Source of the DNA: Aureobasidium sp. EXF-3400
Taxonomy: Eukaryota; Ascomycota; Dothideomycetes; Dothideales; Saccotheciaceae
Assembly: GCA_024195585.1 (NCBI GenBank)
Contig: SWBL01000188.1
Coordinates: 32,260 to 96,259, forward strand
Direction: 5' to 3'
DNA: 64,000 nucleotides
Shown here: positions 11,276 to 23,472 of the stretch, piece after piece
How the letters are laid out: the number at the start of each line of letters is the position of its first letter
Numbering within the stretch: the first letter of the stretch is position 1
Translations under genes and position numbers: made by a program
Notes under the pieces: model-generated
Seen by the model: the letters and a program-made list of their open reading frames with translations, nothing else
Database searches by the model: none
Told to the model about the DNA's origin: nothing

Positions 11276-13023
11276 CCTCTGGTTTCGCTGTCAGTGTGGA
11301 TCTCAAGAATGGAGTTCTCAGTCAGAGCAGGATCTCAAGCGTGTTTACCTCGAGATATAGAAACGGACGACAGATCGGTGACCACGACCTGAGACTGCTC
11401 AACAGAGGAGTAAGACTGGTTATAAGAACCCATGGGTGATAACTCCTTTGAACGCTATGACAGATAGAAAAGCCACGTGAGTAATGTGAGCCTTGCATAA
11501 TATCTTACTTAGCAGGAATAGTGAATGTAGAGTTGTTTAGACGGGGACAGCTGAAGATGACGCCAGGAAAACAAACGAATAACATAATGTCAGGCAATTC
11601 CAAGCTACGTGTCGAGAGGTCAACAAGTAAAACCATTACCAAGAGGTCTATGCAAGTCTATGTCTCGCGTGGGATCAAGAGAGTAATGTCAAACTAAAGT
11701 CAAGTGGCAACCTGGTTGTTTAGTCTGATCTACACCACGACCTGTGCAAAATGATGATGATATGTGCGGATGCTGTCCTGTACCATATACAAAACCCTCA
11801 AACATTTCCACCCCTCATATAGGAACCTTACATAATCTCATTCACCGCAAATACTTCGTCCGTAAGCTAGAAAGGACTGCGATCCAGCCAATTCGTGCTA
11901 GGTAGCAACCTACTAATACGTTCCAAACCGGCGTCGGTTGATATTGAGTTCAGGTTCAAAGCGCGCGGGAGTGTCAACTCTCTGCTATACCTCATGTATC
12001 GCCTAGAAGCTCATTCGATGAGAATCGAACGCAATAATAGCTACATCTTGTAAGTAATGACATCGCCGATTCAGTATCGACAGTCTTAGGCCTGATCGCG
12101 TATCAAATCGCCAATATGCACTATGTTGTATCAATGAGAATAGATTCTCCACCTAAAGATGTTCGCCTCGGAACTCGTACTTTCCATCATTCTTCATGAT
12201 ACTTGCTCTACCAAGAGTCGAAATGTTCGCAGCATATCGAGCTTGGGCCTGTAAGGCAAGATTTGTAAATCGCGGCGGTTTTAAGCCAAAAATCTATTCT
12301 TCCCCGCGGAGAAGACATTTTTCTGACGGTCAGACGCCCGTTTCGAGAGGCATGTCAAACAGACCAGTACATCATAGAATGACGGCAGCTCCTGTTTCCT
12401 GGGATTAGTACTCGAGTGCCAAGAGTTGACGGCTGACAAGCACACTCCTCGAGGTTGTTGGGCGATCGCGTCCTCAGACGCAATGTTTTGGGAACCTCAT
12501 AATGTATGCTATCCCTGCGGCAGAGTCATGGACGGCATTCCCCTGATTGACAAAGAGACGAGTATCATATAAAAATTTAGTTTGGCTTGCAGCCCCGTGG
12601 CTGTACGGCTAGCTCATCAACCTCGCCTAATCTGGATGGCCACAGCATGGCTGATTTGCGGCACGTGACAAAACAGTCTTGGAAAAAGAAAAGTACCAAA
12701 GGGTTTCCCAACATCCTCAACCGTTGCGATTTTGTTCCTCGAGGTCTGTTCTTCTTGTGGGTCGACTTGTGTGATACATCTGACGATTTCTCCTAGGACT
12801 GTTCATCTCGTTGAGTTAGACCATATTCCGGTGTCTGGTTTACCAAGGATGGCCAGGGTCGTTCACTGGGCTGTAGACCAGCTGTTGATCATGCTCCGAA
12901 AGGTCCTGAACGCTTCAATCCCAGGTTCACTCACGGCTGAACATCAGGATTGTCCCTGCGTTGCAAAGACTTCGTCAGAACAGTGTATGTTCTATTAGTC
13001 TTATTAGTTTTCACTGTGCACCA
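11276..13023. other. Intergenic, no gene seen
   Basis: The interval between the SAP/WGR gene (divergent) and the solo kinase gene has only frames under 90 codons, with no domain or splice support. Confidence 0.5.
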
Positions 13024-13752
13024 ATGGCTAATTCTTCAAACAAAATAGTTACGTTTGTTTCGCCCCCGTCAAGAGCCGAGAAGGCTGGCTATTATACATG
13101 CATTATCGAACATCACAACAAGCCCTACTCCATCATCTGGAGCGGTTCAGCAAAATATCCTGACATCACCCAACTCCAGAATAGGGCAGATTGCAAATTT
13201 GAGCAAATCAACCTAGGCTTCGAGATGTCCAATATTTGGCGCGAGTCGATGTTCATCAACTGCGGGGCGGATGCTGCGCTGAGATGCTCTCATACAGGCC
13301 CATACCCCGTAGCTAAGCTTGCCCATCTTGGAGAGGAATTTCGTTTCCGAGTGCAGCATGAGTTTAAGATCATACAGGACATGACTTCGATTGCTCGGTC
13401 ACTACCAATACCAAAGGTGGACGATCATCCATTGCTCGACGATCAGGGAATATTTGGCTATTGTCTAGAATACCTGTTCTGCCTCGAGGCAAACGAGCTT
13501 CTGCAACGTCTGTCTGAGGTCAGAGAAGCCGTAAATCAGTTGCACGAAGCCGGTTTCTCTCATGGTGACCTGAGCCAGAGCAACGTGATGAAAAACAAAC
13601 ACGGAGCCATAGTGCTTATCGACTTCGGGTATGCCGGAAAGATTGGTACCCAGACTTCGCCGTCGGTGCCCAAATGGATCTACAAAGATGCGGTATTCAA
13701 TGTAGAAGCAGATCAACGGGCACTAGAACGACTCTCAGAATTGAGCGAATGA
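13024..13752 (+). CDS. Small solo protein-kinase-like protein
   Basis: Single exon, 242 residues, starting at the ATG at 13024 (MANSSNKIVTF; context CACCAATGG). The frame extends slightly upstream without an ATG. Kinase landmarks are visible: a candidate ATP-binding lysine in VAKLAHLGEE (about K98), the catalytic loop SHGDLSQSNVM with D182 and N187, and the metal-binding LIDFGYAG with D200. HGD replaces HRD, as in RIO, Bud32 and many fungal minimal kinases. There is no APE motif and almost no C-lobe after the DFG, so substrate handling must differ from canonical kinases. Such minimal kinases are common in Pezizomycotina genomes and their substrates are mostly unknown. Catalytic residues appear intact. 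Neighbours give no functional hint. Confidence 0.8.
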   Translation: MANSSNKIVTFVSPPSRAEKAGYYTCIIEHHNKPYSIIWSGSAKYPDITQLQNRADCKFEQINLGFEMSNIWRESMFINCGADAALRCSHTGPYPVAKLAHLGEEFRFRVQHEFKIIQDMTSIARSLPIPKVDDHPLLDDQGIFGYCLEYLFCLEANELLQRLSEVREAVNQLHEAGFSHGDLSQSNVMKNKHGAIVLIDFGYAGKIGTQTSPSVPKWIYKDAVFNVEADQRALERLSELSE

Positions 13753-16700
13753 ACATAGCATCAGACCGATTGTATTTTTTTTTCCGTCCTAAATATTCAT
13801 ATAGCACTGAGAGCAGAAGGCCTCCATCCGTGGGGAGATGCGAAGCAAGTTGGTGAAGATGAATATCCGGAGGCATTTTGTAGATATCCCAGCTCCAAAG
13901 TCATGCTCCCTTGGCGTATACGGTCCATCAGACCGTACACTGGTCAACGAACCAAGGAGCTGTGATCTAGTCAGAGGAACCGGAGGAGACGATACAAGAG
14001 ATCTGAGATAGCAAGCAGTTTCACGAATATCTAGTGGTTATATCCGGATACGAAACTAGGTACGAGCCGAATTCTTGTCGCGACCAAAATAAACTCAGGC
14101 TGCGCAATCACACCTCTGATGTCCTCTCAACATCATCAACGTGCTCCCGTCAACAGTCACATAGACACAGAATCCTTTCCACCGTCTTCGATGATAAATA
14201 CATGTTATCCTCGCCAGCCTCATGGCTTATGATCAGCACACCAGCCCGAGAAGGTGTTGATGGGTCTGTTTATGACGCCTTTGCATTCGGGAGTGCCTTT
14301 CTTGCTGCAAGGTTTGATTGGACCTTCCCACGGGGTGCACCCGCACATGGACCATCGATGAACGTCTCGCTCGCACATTCTACGCCACGGATTAGAAATG
14401 TGTTTCACATTTCGAAGATTCCGCTGACTGACTTGCGAATATCCGACTGGTTGATGGTCTGACGAATCGGGGTGAGGCTCTGATCGTGTTGAATGACTGA
14501 TGGTAGTTGTAGGCGTGGACGAATTCTGCAGACCAAGGCAGTTTGGATGATAGTTAAGAACACAAGATCGTGAGACCTAAGGGATAGAACTTATATATAT
14601 CCTCTGTCAGTGCCTTCACCAAGGATCAATCTGAGAACCTGCCGGATCGTATGCAACAAAGCGGACTAGTGTTTAGCTGCTCGGTCTGCGCGCTAAACAT
14701 CTCCTCAAAAAATGTGTTACAAGGTTGTTTTGTGAGGACGCTTCCTTCCGTCTGATCCCCAAGCGAGACCCAGTTCATGCACTTCCCGATACATCGCCTC
14801 GCGAGTGCAACTGCGTCCCTGCGTGGAAAATTGTGCTTGGTAGACTGCAAGAAATCGCTTATCTTTTAATTGGTGGCAACAGCACTGTCTATGAAGGGCT
14901 GACGGATGAGGAGCGTGTCGTAAATATGTGCACGAGGGGAAAGATGTCAAAGTCATCATTGGGAAGTGACCGGTATGAAGATAAGCAAGTCGACAAATCC
15001 AATTCGCAGCAATCGAGAAAGGCTCTAGGCTTCGGATTTCTGGAGTCTGGTCCTCCCACGTGCACGAAGGCTGGTTGGAAGCATCAGGCTCGATACCTAA
15101 TAAGGATATGGTGCCCACGCCTCATAGGTTGGCAGTTCGATTTTGTGGTCACGCGATAACAGCTGATCGATAGCCGAGTAGAGTCAACTCAAACTGTTGT
15201 ATACATGCTGTTGGACCTTCTAGCACTAGTGAAAGTCATGAGCCTACAGATTCTGCATGAATCGTCAATACGCTTGATCAAGCTAATCAAACATAGTCTG
15301 TATCATCATGAACCAGTGATAGGTAGTAATTTTTACGTTGATTGATTTCTTTGTCAACTATTGACACATTGTGTATGGGGAATGTTCAGGAAGCACATAT
15401 ACCTTGTCTGGCAGTCTCGATGCATTTCCTGTTTTCTGACTGTGTAAAAATCGTTTGACCTCTCTAAGAATCCGTCTAGATGCCTATATCCACCTATGGT
15501 CATTACTACGCAAGATCTACACATGCAAACGCTCTTACTTTCGTAGTGGGTAAAGAATACCAAGGAAAAGTTTTCAAAGTTAGGAGCACTTGATGTCGTG
15601 ACTAAGACTTGTAGGCTGATCTAAACGTAATGTGCATGCTCGATGAGAATGAATAAACGCCAGCCAGTATGTCAACCATGGGGCTTGCATTCGCATGCCT
15701 ACAGCATCAACGTTATTCAGTCGGAACCGCAAGAGGCGAAAAGCATAGCGTAGATAGAGTTCGTAAGTATGATACGTCAAGAAGACTGTTCTCTCGGATG
15801 CAATATCTGCCATACAGCCTTACAATCGACTTCTCGTGGCACACAATAAACAAGTATAGACAAGGATGAGTCCTCGACGGAAATATCTGCTCCGGAGAGC
15901 TGCATGCAGCTTATAATGCGCAGGTCATAGATGAGCAATGGCTTGGGACACCACCACCGACTAGCTAAGCCGCTGCATGATGCACCTACCGACACTGTTC
16001 CTCGAAGAAAAGCTGTAGATCTTTCCCAATATGCATGCAAGATCAACACTGGGGAGCTCGGTACGGCTCAGCTTAGGATTTTCACCTGCAGTGTCCTTTG
16101 ACAATCCTTCACTAGGTCTGATAAGTGTTGCTTAACTGACAAAGGGACGAGTCTTCTTATGATCTAACCGGTCGTCTCACCAGTGGTCTGCTGGGATATT
16201 GGGCAGAGAAAAGGGTTATCACCGCTCACGTCTAAGCGAGTTCCATGACATGCGCTCAGATGACAGACTTCCTCAAAGTATCTGGGTGGGAAACTGCGAC
16301 AAAGATGTGTTGAGCCATCGGGAAATGCTCTCAGCGCTATCAGGATATAGGAAAGTGGCTCCCCCAATTGATGGGGTTCTTGGTTGGTATAAAAATCATG
16401 CTTAAAAATGGGCAGATGATCTCGCGCGACTTTCTGAGGAGATAAGTGGCATCTAATTTATTACAGATGACTATGAGCGGTGATCTTTTTCTCGCACTTG
16501 TAGCCTTGACCCGGACTCAAATGTAGCACTGCATACACGAGTGACTCTTTCTGTGTCCATGGTCGAAGATCGGTCGTTTCAATTAGCGATATCATTAAGG
16601 TCTAGGGAAGTTCTCTCAGGCAGGTTATGTAGCTCTTGTGCAGCTCATCAACACATTCTTTCCGAGCTACATGGTGAGTACTGCGTGCGTGCAGTCCGTG

Positions 16701-17010
16701 CATACTTTCCGCTTGCATTGAATGAACCTGTGCACAACTGTGCGCCCATTCTTCACAGCCTCTAGTTGGTATGCACCTAGACTAGCTCACACAAAAGCGT
16801 GCTGAGAGCCTGAGACCCGCTCGGACATGGCCAAAGATTGGAAAAGTCGTCGCACTCGGGCTTTGATGAGTACATAAGTAAGGGAAATTCACATTGACAC
16901 GCTGCTTCTTTCACTCCGCTTCTTTTGATTTCTACCTCCTCACCAAAATATCTTCCACCTACTACAATTCTTAAGATGACCACATAACCATTCAACGAAT
17001 TTATCAGAGG
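13753..17010. other. Long gene-poor stretch
   Basis: About 3.2 kb without a supported gene. A Cys-containing minus-strand frame at 14220-14408 (KPCSKKGTPECKGVIN) and antisense frames at 14717-15159 were looked at, but they lack ATG-led splice models or domains. A short hairpin (TACGGTC...GACCGTA) lies near 13918-13937. Confidence 0.45.
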
Positions 17011-17938
17011 ATGCAAAGTACACCGGATCTACTGTCATCGCCTCAAAGGCCTGGGGTTTGGCACAACCATTTTGCCAATTACGTTACTACCGACAGCTTT
17101 GACGATCTCGAGCTGCTCGAAAAAGTGTTGACCGCGAAGCTCTGGAAGATCTTCTCTGACATCTCTTTGACTGCCTGGAAAGACTTTGTGACTGGTTCGA
17201 AATGTCCAGAAAGTATCCGTGATCTGAAGATTGCAATCGGAGAAGTGAAGCAGAGTCTTTCTCCCATGATACAGAACGACTTGCTTGGCTCGCCTGACTT
17301 TCTACTCCGTTCCCTAATGACAGTCAATTGTCAAGATGAGTTGTCTCTGGAGCAATCACTATCGCCGTTACTGAACAGCATCAGAAAGGCTCTTGGAGAA
17401 GGGTTATGCATAGGTAGTCACGATGACCGCCATGGAGATAGCGAAAAATTGCGTCATCTGGAACAAAGAGCAAATTATCGAATGAGTGTTCTTCAAATCC
17501 GACTTCGGCGATTATGTACGGAGAAGACTCAGGAATGCTGGGACAGGTTGGACGACACGTTCTGGACTTTGTCCCGCCCGCAAGTGAGAAAAATGGCAGA
17601 GAGCCTGTTAGAGGCGTACTCTGCTGGCTTGAAATCCTCAGGAGATCGAGGGTCTGGAAATCAATCGAATCACGGAAGAAGCGAACTGAACATGGCTCGT
17701 TTGTCTGACAGAGTACATGAAGCCATCATGGCCGCGACTGAGAATAAGGATATCTACGTGCTTTTGGCCACAGTAAGGAACATCATCACTTTTCGATGAA
17801 TTTCAACTGACGATGCAGTGTTTGGATCGTAAAGGAAACAACGATTTGTATGCCGCGGTGTCAACGAGGATACGGAGAGCCGTGGCGGAGCTGACGGATG
17901 CTAGCGAGAGTACCAAACACCAGCTTACTGATTCATGA
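17011..17938 (+). CDS. Hypothetical protein, two exons
   Basis: Exon 1 is 17011-17772 and exon 2 is 17819-17938. The 46-nt intron (17773-17818) has donor GTAAGG, branch CAACTGAC and acceptor GCAG, and joins in phase 0. The spliced product is 293 residues, mostly helical and soluble, with no signal peptide or membrane segment. It carries charged helices such as MSVLQIRLRRLCTEKTQE and ends RIRRAVAELTDASESTKHQ. I do not recognise a family. The ATG at 17011 is the first in frame. The good codon continuity, the textbook intron and the sensible second exon support a real gene; its function is unknown. Confidence 0.65.
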
Positions 17939-19383
17939 AAGATCTATCATTCGTGCAAGCATCTGTACAATCGAAAGATCGAGGGTATCTTCGAGTTGAG
18001 CATATCCTCGCCCAGACAGGATTCGCGAGCTCGGAGATGCCGACCTTGTAAGTGCTAGGTTACTCGATCGGATGATTTGGAGCTCTCCCAGAATTTGGTC
18101 TCTTGTCCATGGGTGTTGTTAGGATCTGGGGCAGTCCATATAGAAGCGATCGCAATTGCATCTTCGTAAGACTGGATGAAAGTAGCCAAGAAAGCTGTCG
18201 GAATATTTGGAACAAATCATACAAATAGTTAGCGCCAAACTTGTGGTTATCGTATCCAACGAAGAGCGCAGCTTACCAAGCAGACGTGACAGACTTATGG
18301 CTTATGAAGCTCTGGTAGCGACGTGATCGTCGTTGCAGCTTCTTTTTTGTGAAAACGTAAAGGGGAACAAGACTGTTTGTTTATACGGCAGATCCGATAG
18401 TGCTATTAGCAGAGGAAGGTGAATTATCTGACATGATTGTGGCTTGCACAAGTAGCGAGAACCATGGCACAAGCCACACGAGTTACATGAAAGTACCAGC
18501 GGCTGCACATTTCAATCATAATCCGCCCCTTACCCCCGACAACTGTGTTCAAGGTGCTTCAAACTCCCTATCTAAAGTACAGCCGAGCAACACAAGATTC
18601 ACATCCCAGACAGCCACCTCAGCTGAAGAGTCCTGTCAAGCGTGGAGGCCTCAGTACAGTCGCTGAACATGATATAGATAAGAAGCTGGCTCGAGACCCG
18701 AACAGCACGCTAAGCAATACAAATCGGCTACTCAGTCCGCCCGATCCAGTCCACCTTAGTCTTATCGACGAGGCTACCCGCTGACTTGATCCCAACTCGA
18801 ACGCCGCGGACTTGCCCAGATGTGCCAACGTCGACACAACTGCGTTTCGCTGCGCAATCCCGCCTCAGGGTGTAGTGTGTGGACGTAGCCGCTTTCCATA
18901 TCGCTACACCGTACCGTGGTCACCAGATCCTTGATGGTCTGACCATCGTCGTTGCGCGAGTTGAACACGATAGACCGCTTGTATTGGTCAGAGCACGAGG
19001 TCACAACAAGGAAGCTTCGTGCAACCCCGTTCGAGCCGCCTGTCGCGTTGCATGATATACATAGTACACGCTGCTGACGATTGAACTATCTTTATCAATG
19101 CGATCTATGATCGATCGCCGTCCAAAGCGTCACCCGTACATGAATTAGAAGGCAGCTCTGTATAGACCCAACGTGACAAGTTTGTTACCCACTTTTGATG
19201 GCGATCACAGACGCATCCCGTGCATTCGAGTGATCAAGACCAGGAAAAAGTATGTCTCTGCGAATGACTATGTAGGCAACGGCAGCGACAAGCGACTATC
19301 ACCGAGGTCTCCATCCAAGCGAGGATTGTCTTGTGTAGAAACAGTCAAGACTTATGCGAAATCTAGGGTGTAGTGTTTGATCG
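17939..19383. other. Intergenic, no gene seen
   Basis: Only short, mutually overlapping frames were seen (for example 18545-18837 on both strands). No domain or intron-supported model was found. Confidence 0.45.
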
Positions 19384-19635
19384 CTAAGGGTCAACTTTGT
19401 GGGTGACGTTGGCTCGTTCCTGACCCTGATATCACGTAAGAGGCCAATCCCGTGCATGCGGAAAACCTTTCGGAGAGCTTACTGTGTAATGAGCGATGAT
19501 CTGCCTTTTTCTGGCACCCTCCTTTGGGATTTTCCTGGATGAAGATATCACTAGTTCATCCCCGGACTCGATCCCGGTGTCGGTTGCAAGAGATTCATTG
19601 TCGCTGTCAATGCAAATGCCTTTGGAGTAAGACAT
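19384..19635 (-). CDS. Possible small acidic protein, two exons
   Basis: The ATG at 19635 opens MSYSKGICIDSDNESLATD, an acidic and Ser-rich start followed by the basic stretch KIPKEGARKRQIIAH. An intron at 19426-19482 (GTAAGC donor, ATCAG acceptor, 57 nt, phase 0) leads to a short exon 19425-19384, giving 64 residues. No family is known. The gene could also be the 5' part of a longer model or a relic. Support is limited to composition and one plausible intron. Confidence 0.3.
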
Positions 19636-21028
19636 TCTTGTGTTCCGGAATGGTGAGTCAAGGCAAAATGTTTTTGGAAAAGGGCCGAAAAGTTGAGAGG
19701 CTCTGGATTTCTTAGACCACTATGTCTCTAAGCCACGGATGATCAACAAGCGTGCTGCAGCACACTTGTGTGACTCTTTCCTCTACCCATGCATATTCAC
19801 TGCATGGGTCAGACGCGAGCTGATAACGACTTGTCATCCGCTCGGCAAAAGTGCCTGAGTAGGCATGGTGCGATGATAGAACGCAGACTCACCATTAGTC
19901 TCATGTTCGGAAGCTTGTCCAATCGAGTGCTACGGATGACCCTGCATGGGCTTATCAAGTCATTGGTAGGCTTTGCCAGGCTCACTTGCTTCCCTCTGGA
20001 ACGCTAGTGAGACTTATGCGATTCTGTGGTTATCGCATGACGAGGACGCTAGTCCTTTCGAGATCCTTGTACCAATGCCTCGTGTAGATTGATGGCAGGA
20101 CATCGAGACGAGTCTATCGGCCTCGATCACCACCACATTCACCTGAGTAAACAGTCGCGCTGCAGGCCGCTGTGTCTTTGGCGATAGTACGCGCGAATGA
20201 TATGGTACGGGCTCTCGCCGATGTTGACCACCTGTGGAAGAAAGCGTGAAGTGCATGGATGCTCTCATGAACGTTATTGACAAGGTATGGGACTTGACCA
20301 GTCCTTCTTCACTCTAAAATTCCGGTGGAGGCGTGTCGGATGGATCAGCGGGAGTTCGGTGGATTTGAATATTAGCAATCAAAGTATGGACCTCATGCTT
20401 GGCAGGGGAGAGAAGTTTTTGCGATGGTACCTTGATGCGATACGACATTTACACAGGGGGCTTGTTGAGAGTATTACAGCCACAATTATCCACCTATAGG
20501 AGCTACAATCAGCTAGAGTCGTTATAACAGACATGCTTTCGTGAGTGCTCTGCAGCAAAGAGGCCAACCCAAGAGATGGTGTTGTTTGGCTCAACTGCTC
20601 TCCTCTGCTTCGTTGGTCTGTGTAACTCATCTTCCGCCCCACATGTTCTAACTACCCACGTATGACGGATCAAGCGGTGCTTGTTCTTCTGAATCGCTAA
20701 ATGTTCTTTATATCGCTTTGCCGCAGTGCTCTGAAACGAGAGCGTAGAACATGTCACTCTCCATGTGAAGTACCGACAAAGTCATGGTCAGATTTTTCCT
20801 GATCTTTCTGGATGTGGATTTGTTAACTGCGGTTGAGCAACTTTTCTCTGAATCCTATATTGCTGCACTGTTACGAGCCCTGTCAGAGCAATCTTACAGT
20901 ACCTTACTCTCAATAAGGATATACCCTTTGGTCTCGGCACTCGTATTCATGAGTGTAGAATGGTCCTCCGCTGCTTCGCTCCCGCCATCTATCGAACCTT
21001 TCCTCAGCCTACTAGTAGAATACCTGTC
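19636..21028. other. Intergenic, no gene seen
   Basis: Small frames only, none with domains or splice partners. The interval lies downstream of F-box paralogue A and upstream of the small acidic gene candidate. Confidence 0.45.
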
Positions 21029-22261
21029 TCAAGCCTTGTTCGCCTTGTTTCCCTTCGGAACCGCCAAAAGCTCTCCGAGGGCATCCTGTATGTCCTCTGT
21101 CTCATCGAGATAGCAGGTAGGTACTGGATTGCCGTTGTCATTTGACTGATAGTTGCTGTCGACATCTTGCATACCAAAAGTGTGGAGCGCGGTGAGATTC
21201 GATCTGATCCACCAGACTAGGGATCTCCAAGAGCCCACGAGCCAAGTGTTACCTAGCCAAAGACGCTCGATGGTCGACATGTGTTCACTCAGGAACGAGA
21301 TCAGGTCTGACTCGGTGCAGCGTAAGTTCGCTATGTTGATCGCCTTGAGCGAGCCTGATGATATGGATTCGAAGATTCTAGAGAAGTCGACCGAATCAGG
21401 GCCAAGTTGCTCGAGTATCAGCGTCTCAAGATTCTTTGCCCGTGAAAGAACCTGTTTGACAACCTTGGGCACAGCGTCTGTGTCGTGATGGCCAACATCG
21501 ACCTCGAAAGCAGTTATGTCGGCAGAAAGCTGGTCGAAATCCTCATCGAGGTCATCGCTCCAGAAGCTTCTATCATCCATGGGATCGATGTTGTTCAAGA
21601 TTGTGAAAGACCATCCTCCAAGTTGACAACCACTTTCGGTTACTGCTTTGATCAAAATTCATATGGTTTGTACCCAGTGCATCCTCCATATATCATCATC
21701 CTCATTCTGCCGGTCAGATTGGATAAGCAAGCAACCTTGAGCATTAACGCAAGTCGCTTCATCGTCAGAGACCTGCAAGTAAAGACAATAGCCATATCTG
21801 TCGAGCGACATGAAAGCTTTGGTAAGGAGGCTAGCAGCATCACCAGATTGGTCGAGTGCCAACTCTTCTTCGTAGCGCTTCAGATAGGGATGACCAGCGT
21901 CGTCAAGTACTTCGGTGTTTGGATGGTCGCCTTCCTGGTGAATCGGATGATCGATTAGTGTTAAGGCCTGCAGGCCTTCTGGAGTGGCACGGAGTGGAGT
22001 AAGAGCGACGACCCCGATTTGAGGTCCGATACGCGAGTGCTTCGAGATATCGATCAAAGCCTGAAGAGAACGTCGTGTCATGAGGACGGAGATGGTAGTG
22101 AAGGACACTCGGTCGAATTGCTGTGTGACAAGTTCACAGATGAGTCTGCAAGTCGAGCGGAGAGCCATGAGGATATGTTTGTCAAAGCCGATGTCGGTGT
22201 CAATCCAGATCTGTTTGATCAGCTCGATGGGCAGATCCAAGATCCGAAATGCCTGGTCCAT
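21029..22261 (-). pseudogene. F-box/LRR-type protein, paralogue A, with in-frame TGA
   Basis: The reading frame from the ATG at 22261 to 21029 (about 410 codons) is broken only by TGA at 21659-21661. The N-terminus FRILDLPIELIKQIWIDTD is an F-box-like start; F-box proteins recruit substrates to SCF ubiquitin ligases. The rest is an LRR-like region with an acidic patch (DDLDEDFDQLSADITAFEVD). Paralogue B at 51-52.3 kb aligns throughout: LIKAVTESGC here versus LIKAVTNSGC there, and LVGSWRSLVWWIRSNLT versus LVGSWRSLVLWIRSNLT. B carries a sense codon at the position of this stop, so the TGA is a real lesion and not part of an intron. A GTGAGT-to-CCAG intron just upstream of the ATG is probable in the 5' UTR. 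A truncated 200-residue F-box protein could still be made. Confidence 0.7.
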
Positions 22262-22609
22262 CGTGGCCTGGTTTGTGACTCAATTGTTAGGGCGCGCTTT
22301 TGGGAAGGCGCAAGTAACTCACTGTATCGATTGAACCAGGATGGCATGTAAAAACAGATGCCAAATGGACCAAGAGAGGTCAATGACGGATTGATTCGAG
22401 TAGACAGGGACGTAAAGGGAGGCTCGCAAAGGCAGCTGCATAAGACTTTGGTGAGTACCTTCTCGAAGAGATGTCAGTCAAGGCGAGGGAGGGACAGGCG
22501 TCGTCGACGCGATCACACGTGATCACCACGACGCAAAGGTTTCCAGCTGTAGCGTGTTGCCAGGGAAAGTAAGACACACCCATTGTCTTGGCACACTTTG
22601 CTTCCCCTA

Positions 22610-22980
22610 CCTTCCCGTCACCATCGAAGCCCTCGCTACTCTCCCTTGCAGATCAAGACGTCAACTCCTCGCCAAAAAGGTCCGAAGCCTTTCGTTACAC
22701 AAGCCAATATTCACCTTTGAGGCACTCGAATTCGGAACACTCACATCTTTGATAATTCTCTCACGGACGGGACCGGAACACATCGATGACGTTACATTCA
22801 TTCAACCTTCTTTACGCTCACTCTCGTACTGTGGCGAAGATATTCTCACCGTAGATTTGGCGAAGCTCGTTTGTTCGAGGTGCTCCAGCTACGCTCACTT
22901 ACAGTATGGGGTTCCTCGAACTTCGACTCTGGAGTACTCATTGAGCTTTTACAAAGTCTGAATCACTTCGGCGGGAGAAC
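22610..22980 (+). pseudogene. LRR-like fragment (weak)
   Basis: A plus-strand frame reads FGTLTSLIILSRTGPEHIDD and then FIQPSLRSLSYCGEDILT, spaced like the LRR half of fungal F-box/LRR proteins. At about 22870 the LRR-like signal shifts to another frame (FEVLQLRSLTVWGSSNFD, then LIELLQSL). No F-box or ATG-led model is visible. A frameshifted relic is likely, but the similarity is by eye only. Confidence 0.25.
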
Positions 22981-23472
22981 AAGCGAAGACTTCAAGTGCG
23001 GTCGTACGAAGAAATGACGCAGCAATCGGACTGACATTATTGGTTGAAGAAATAGCGAAATGCGAAAGCAGGCATAAATATGCTTGTATATAGCACAGTA
23101 GCTTGACAAGCTTCTTCCTGACAAATTCCGTAGCGTACGTATAGCATCACTCTGCAACGATCTTTCTGTGTTGATGATCTATATCAACACCTACCGCGAG
23201 TTCTTGTCGATTCGGAGCGCACAATCTTGTACACGAGCGCTGTGCTTACATTCCTTCGATCTAGAAAAGCTTCGTCAATAGGATCCAACTCTGTCCATCT
23301 GTAGCTCAACTATTGATGTGCGGCCTCGACGGACGCAAGAATGCCTTCAGTTCTTGTCTAGATATGTGACAGGTCGTCGTCAGGTCTCGGGTTCATGTTA
23401 CGGGACGGACGGGTACGCTGGCGTAAACATGTGGGCACCGGTGTGCATGAAAGAGTTCAAAGCTGCTAGCCA

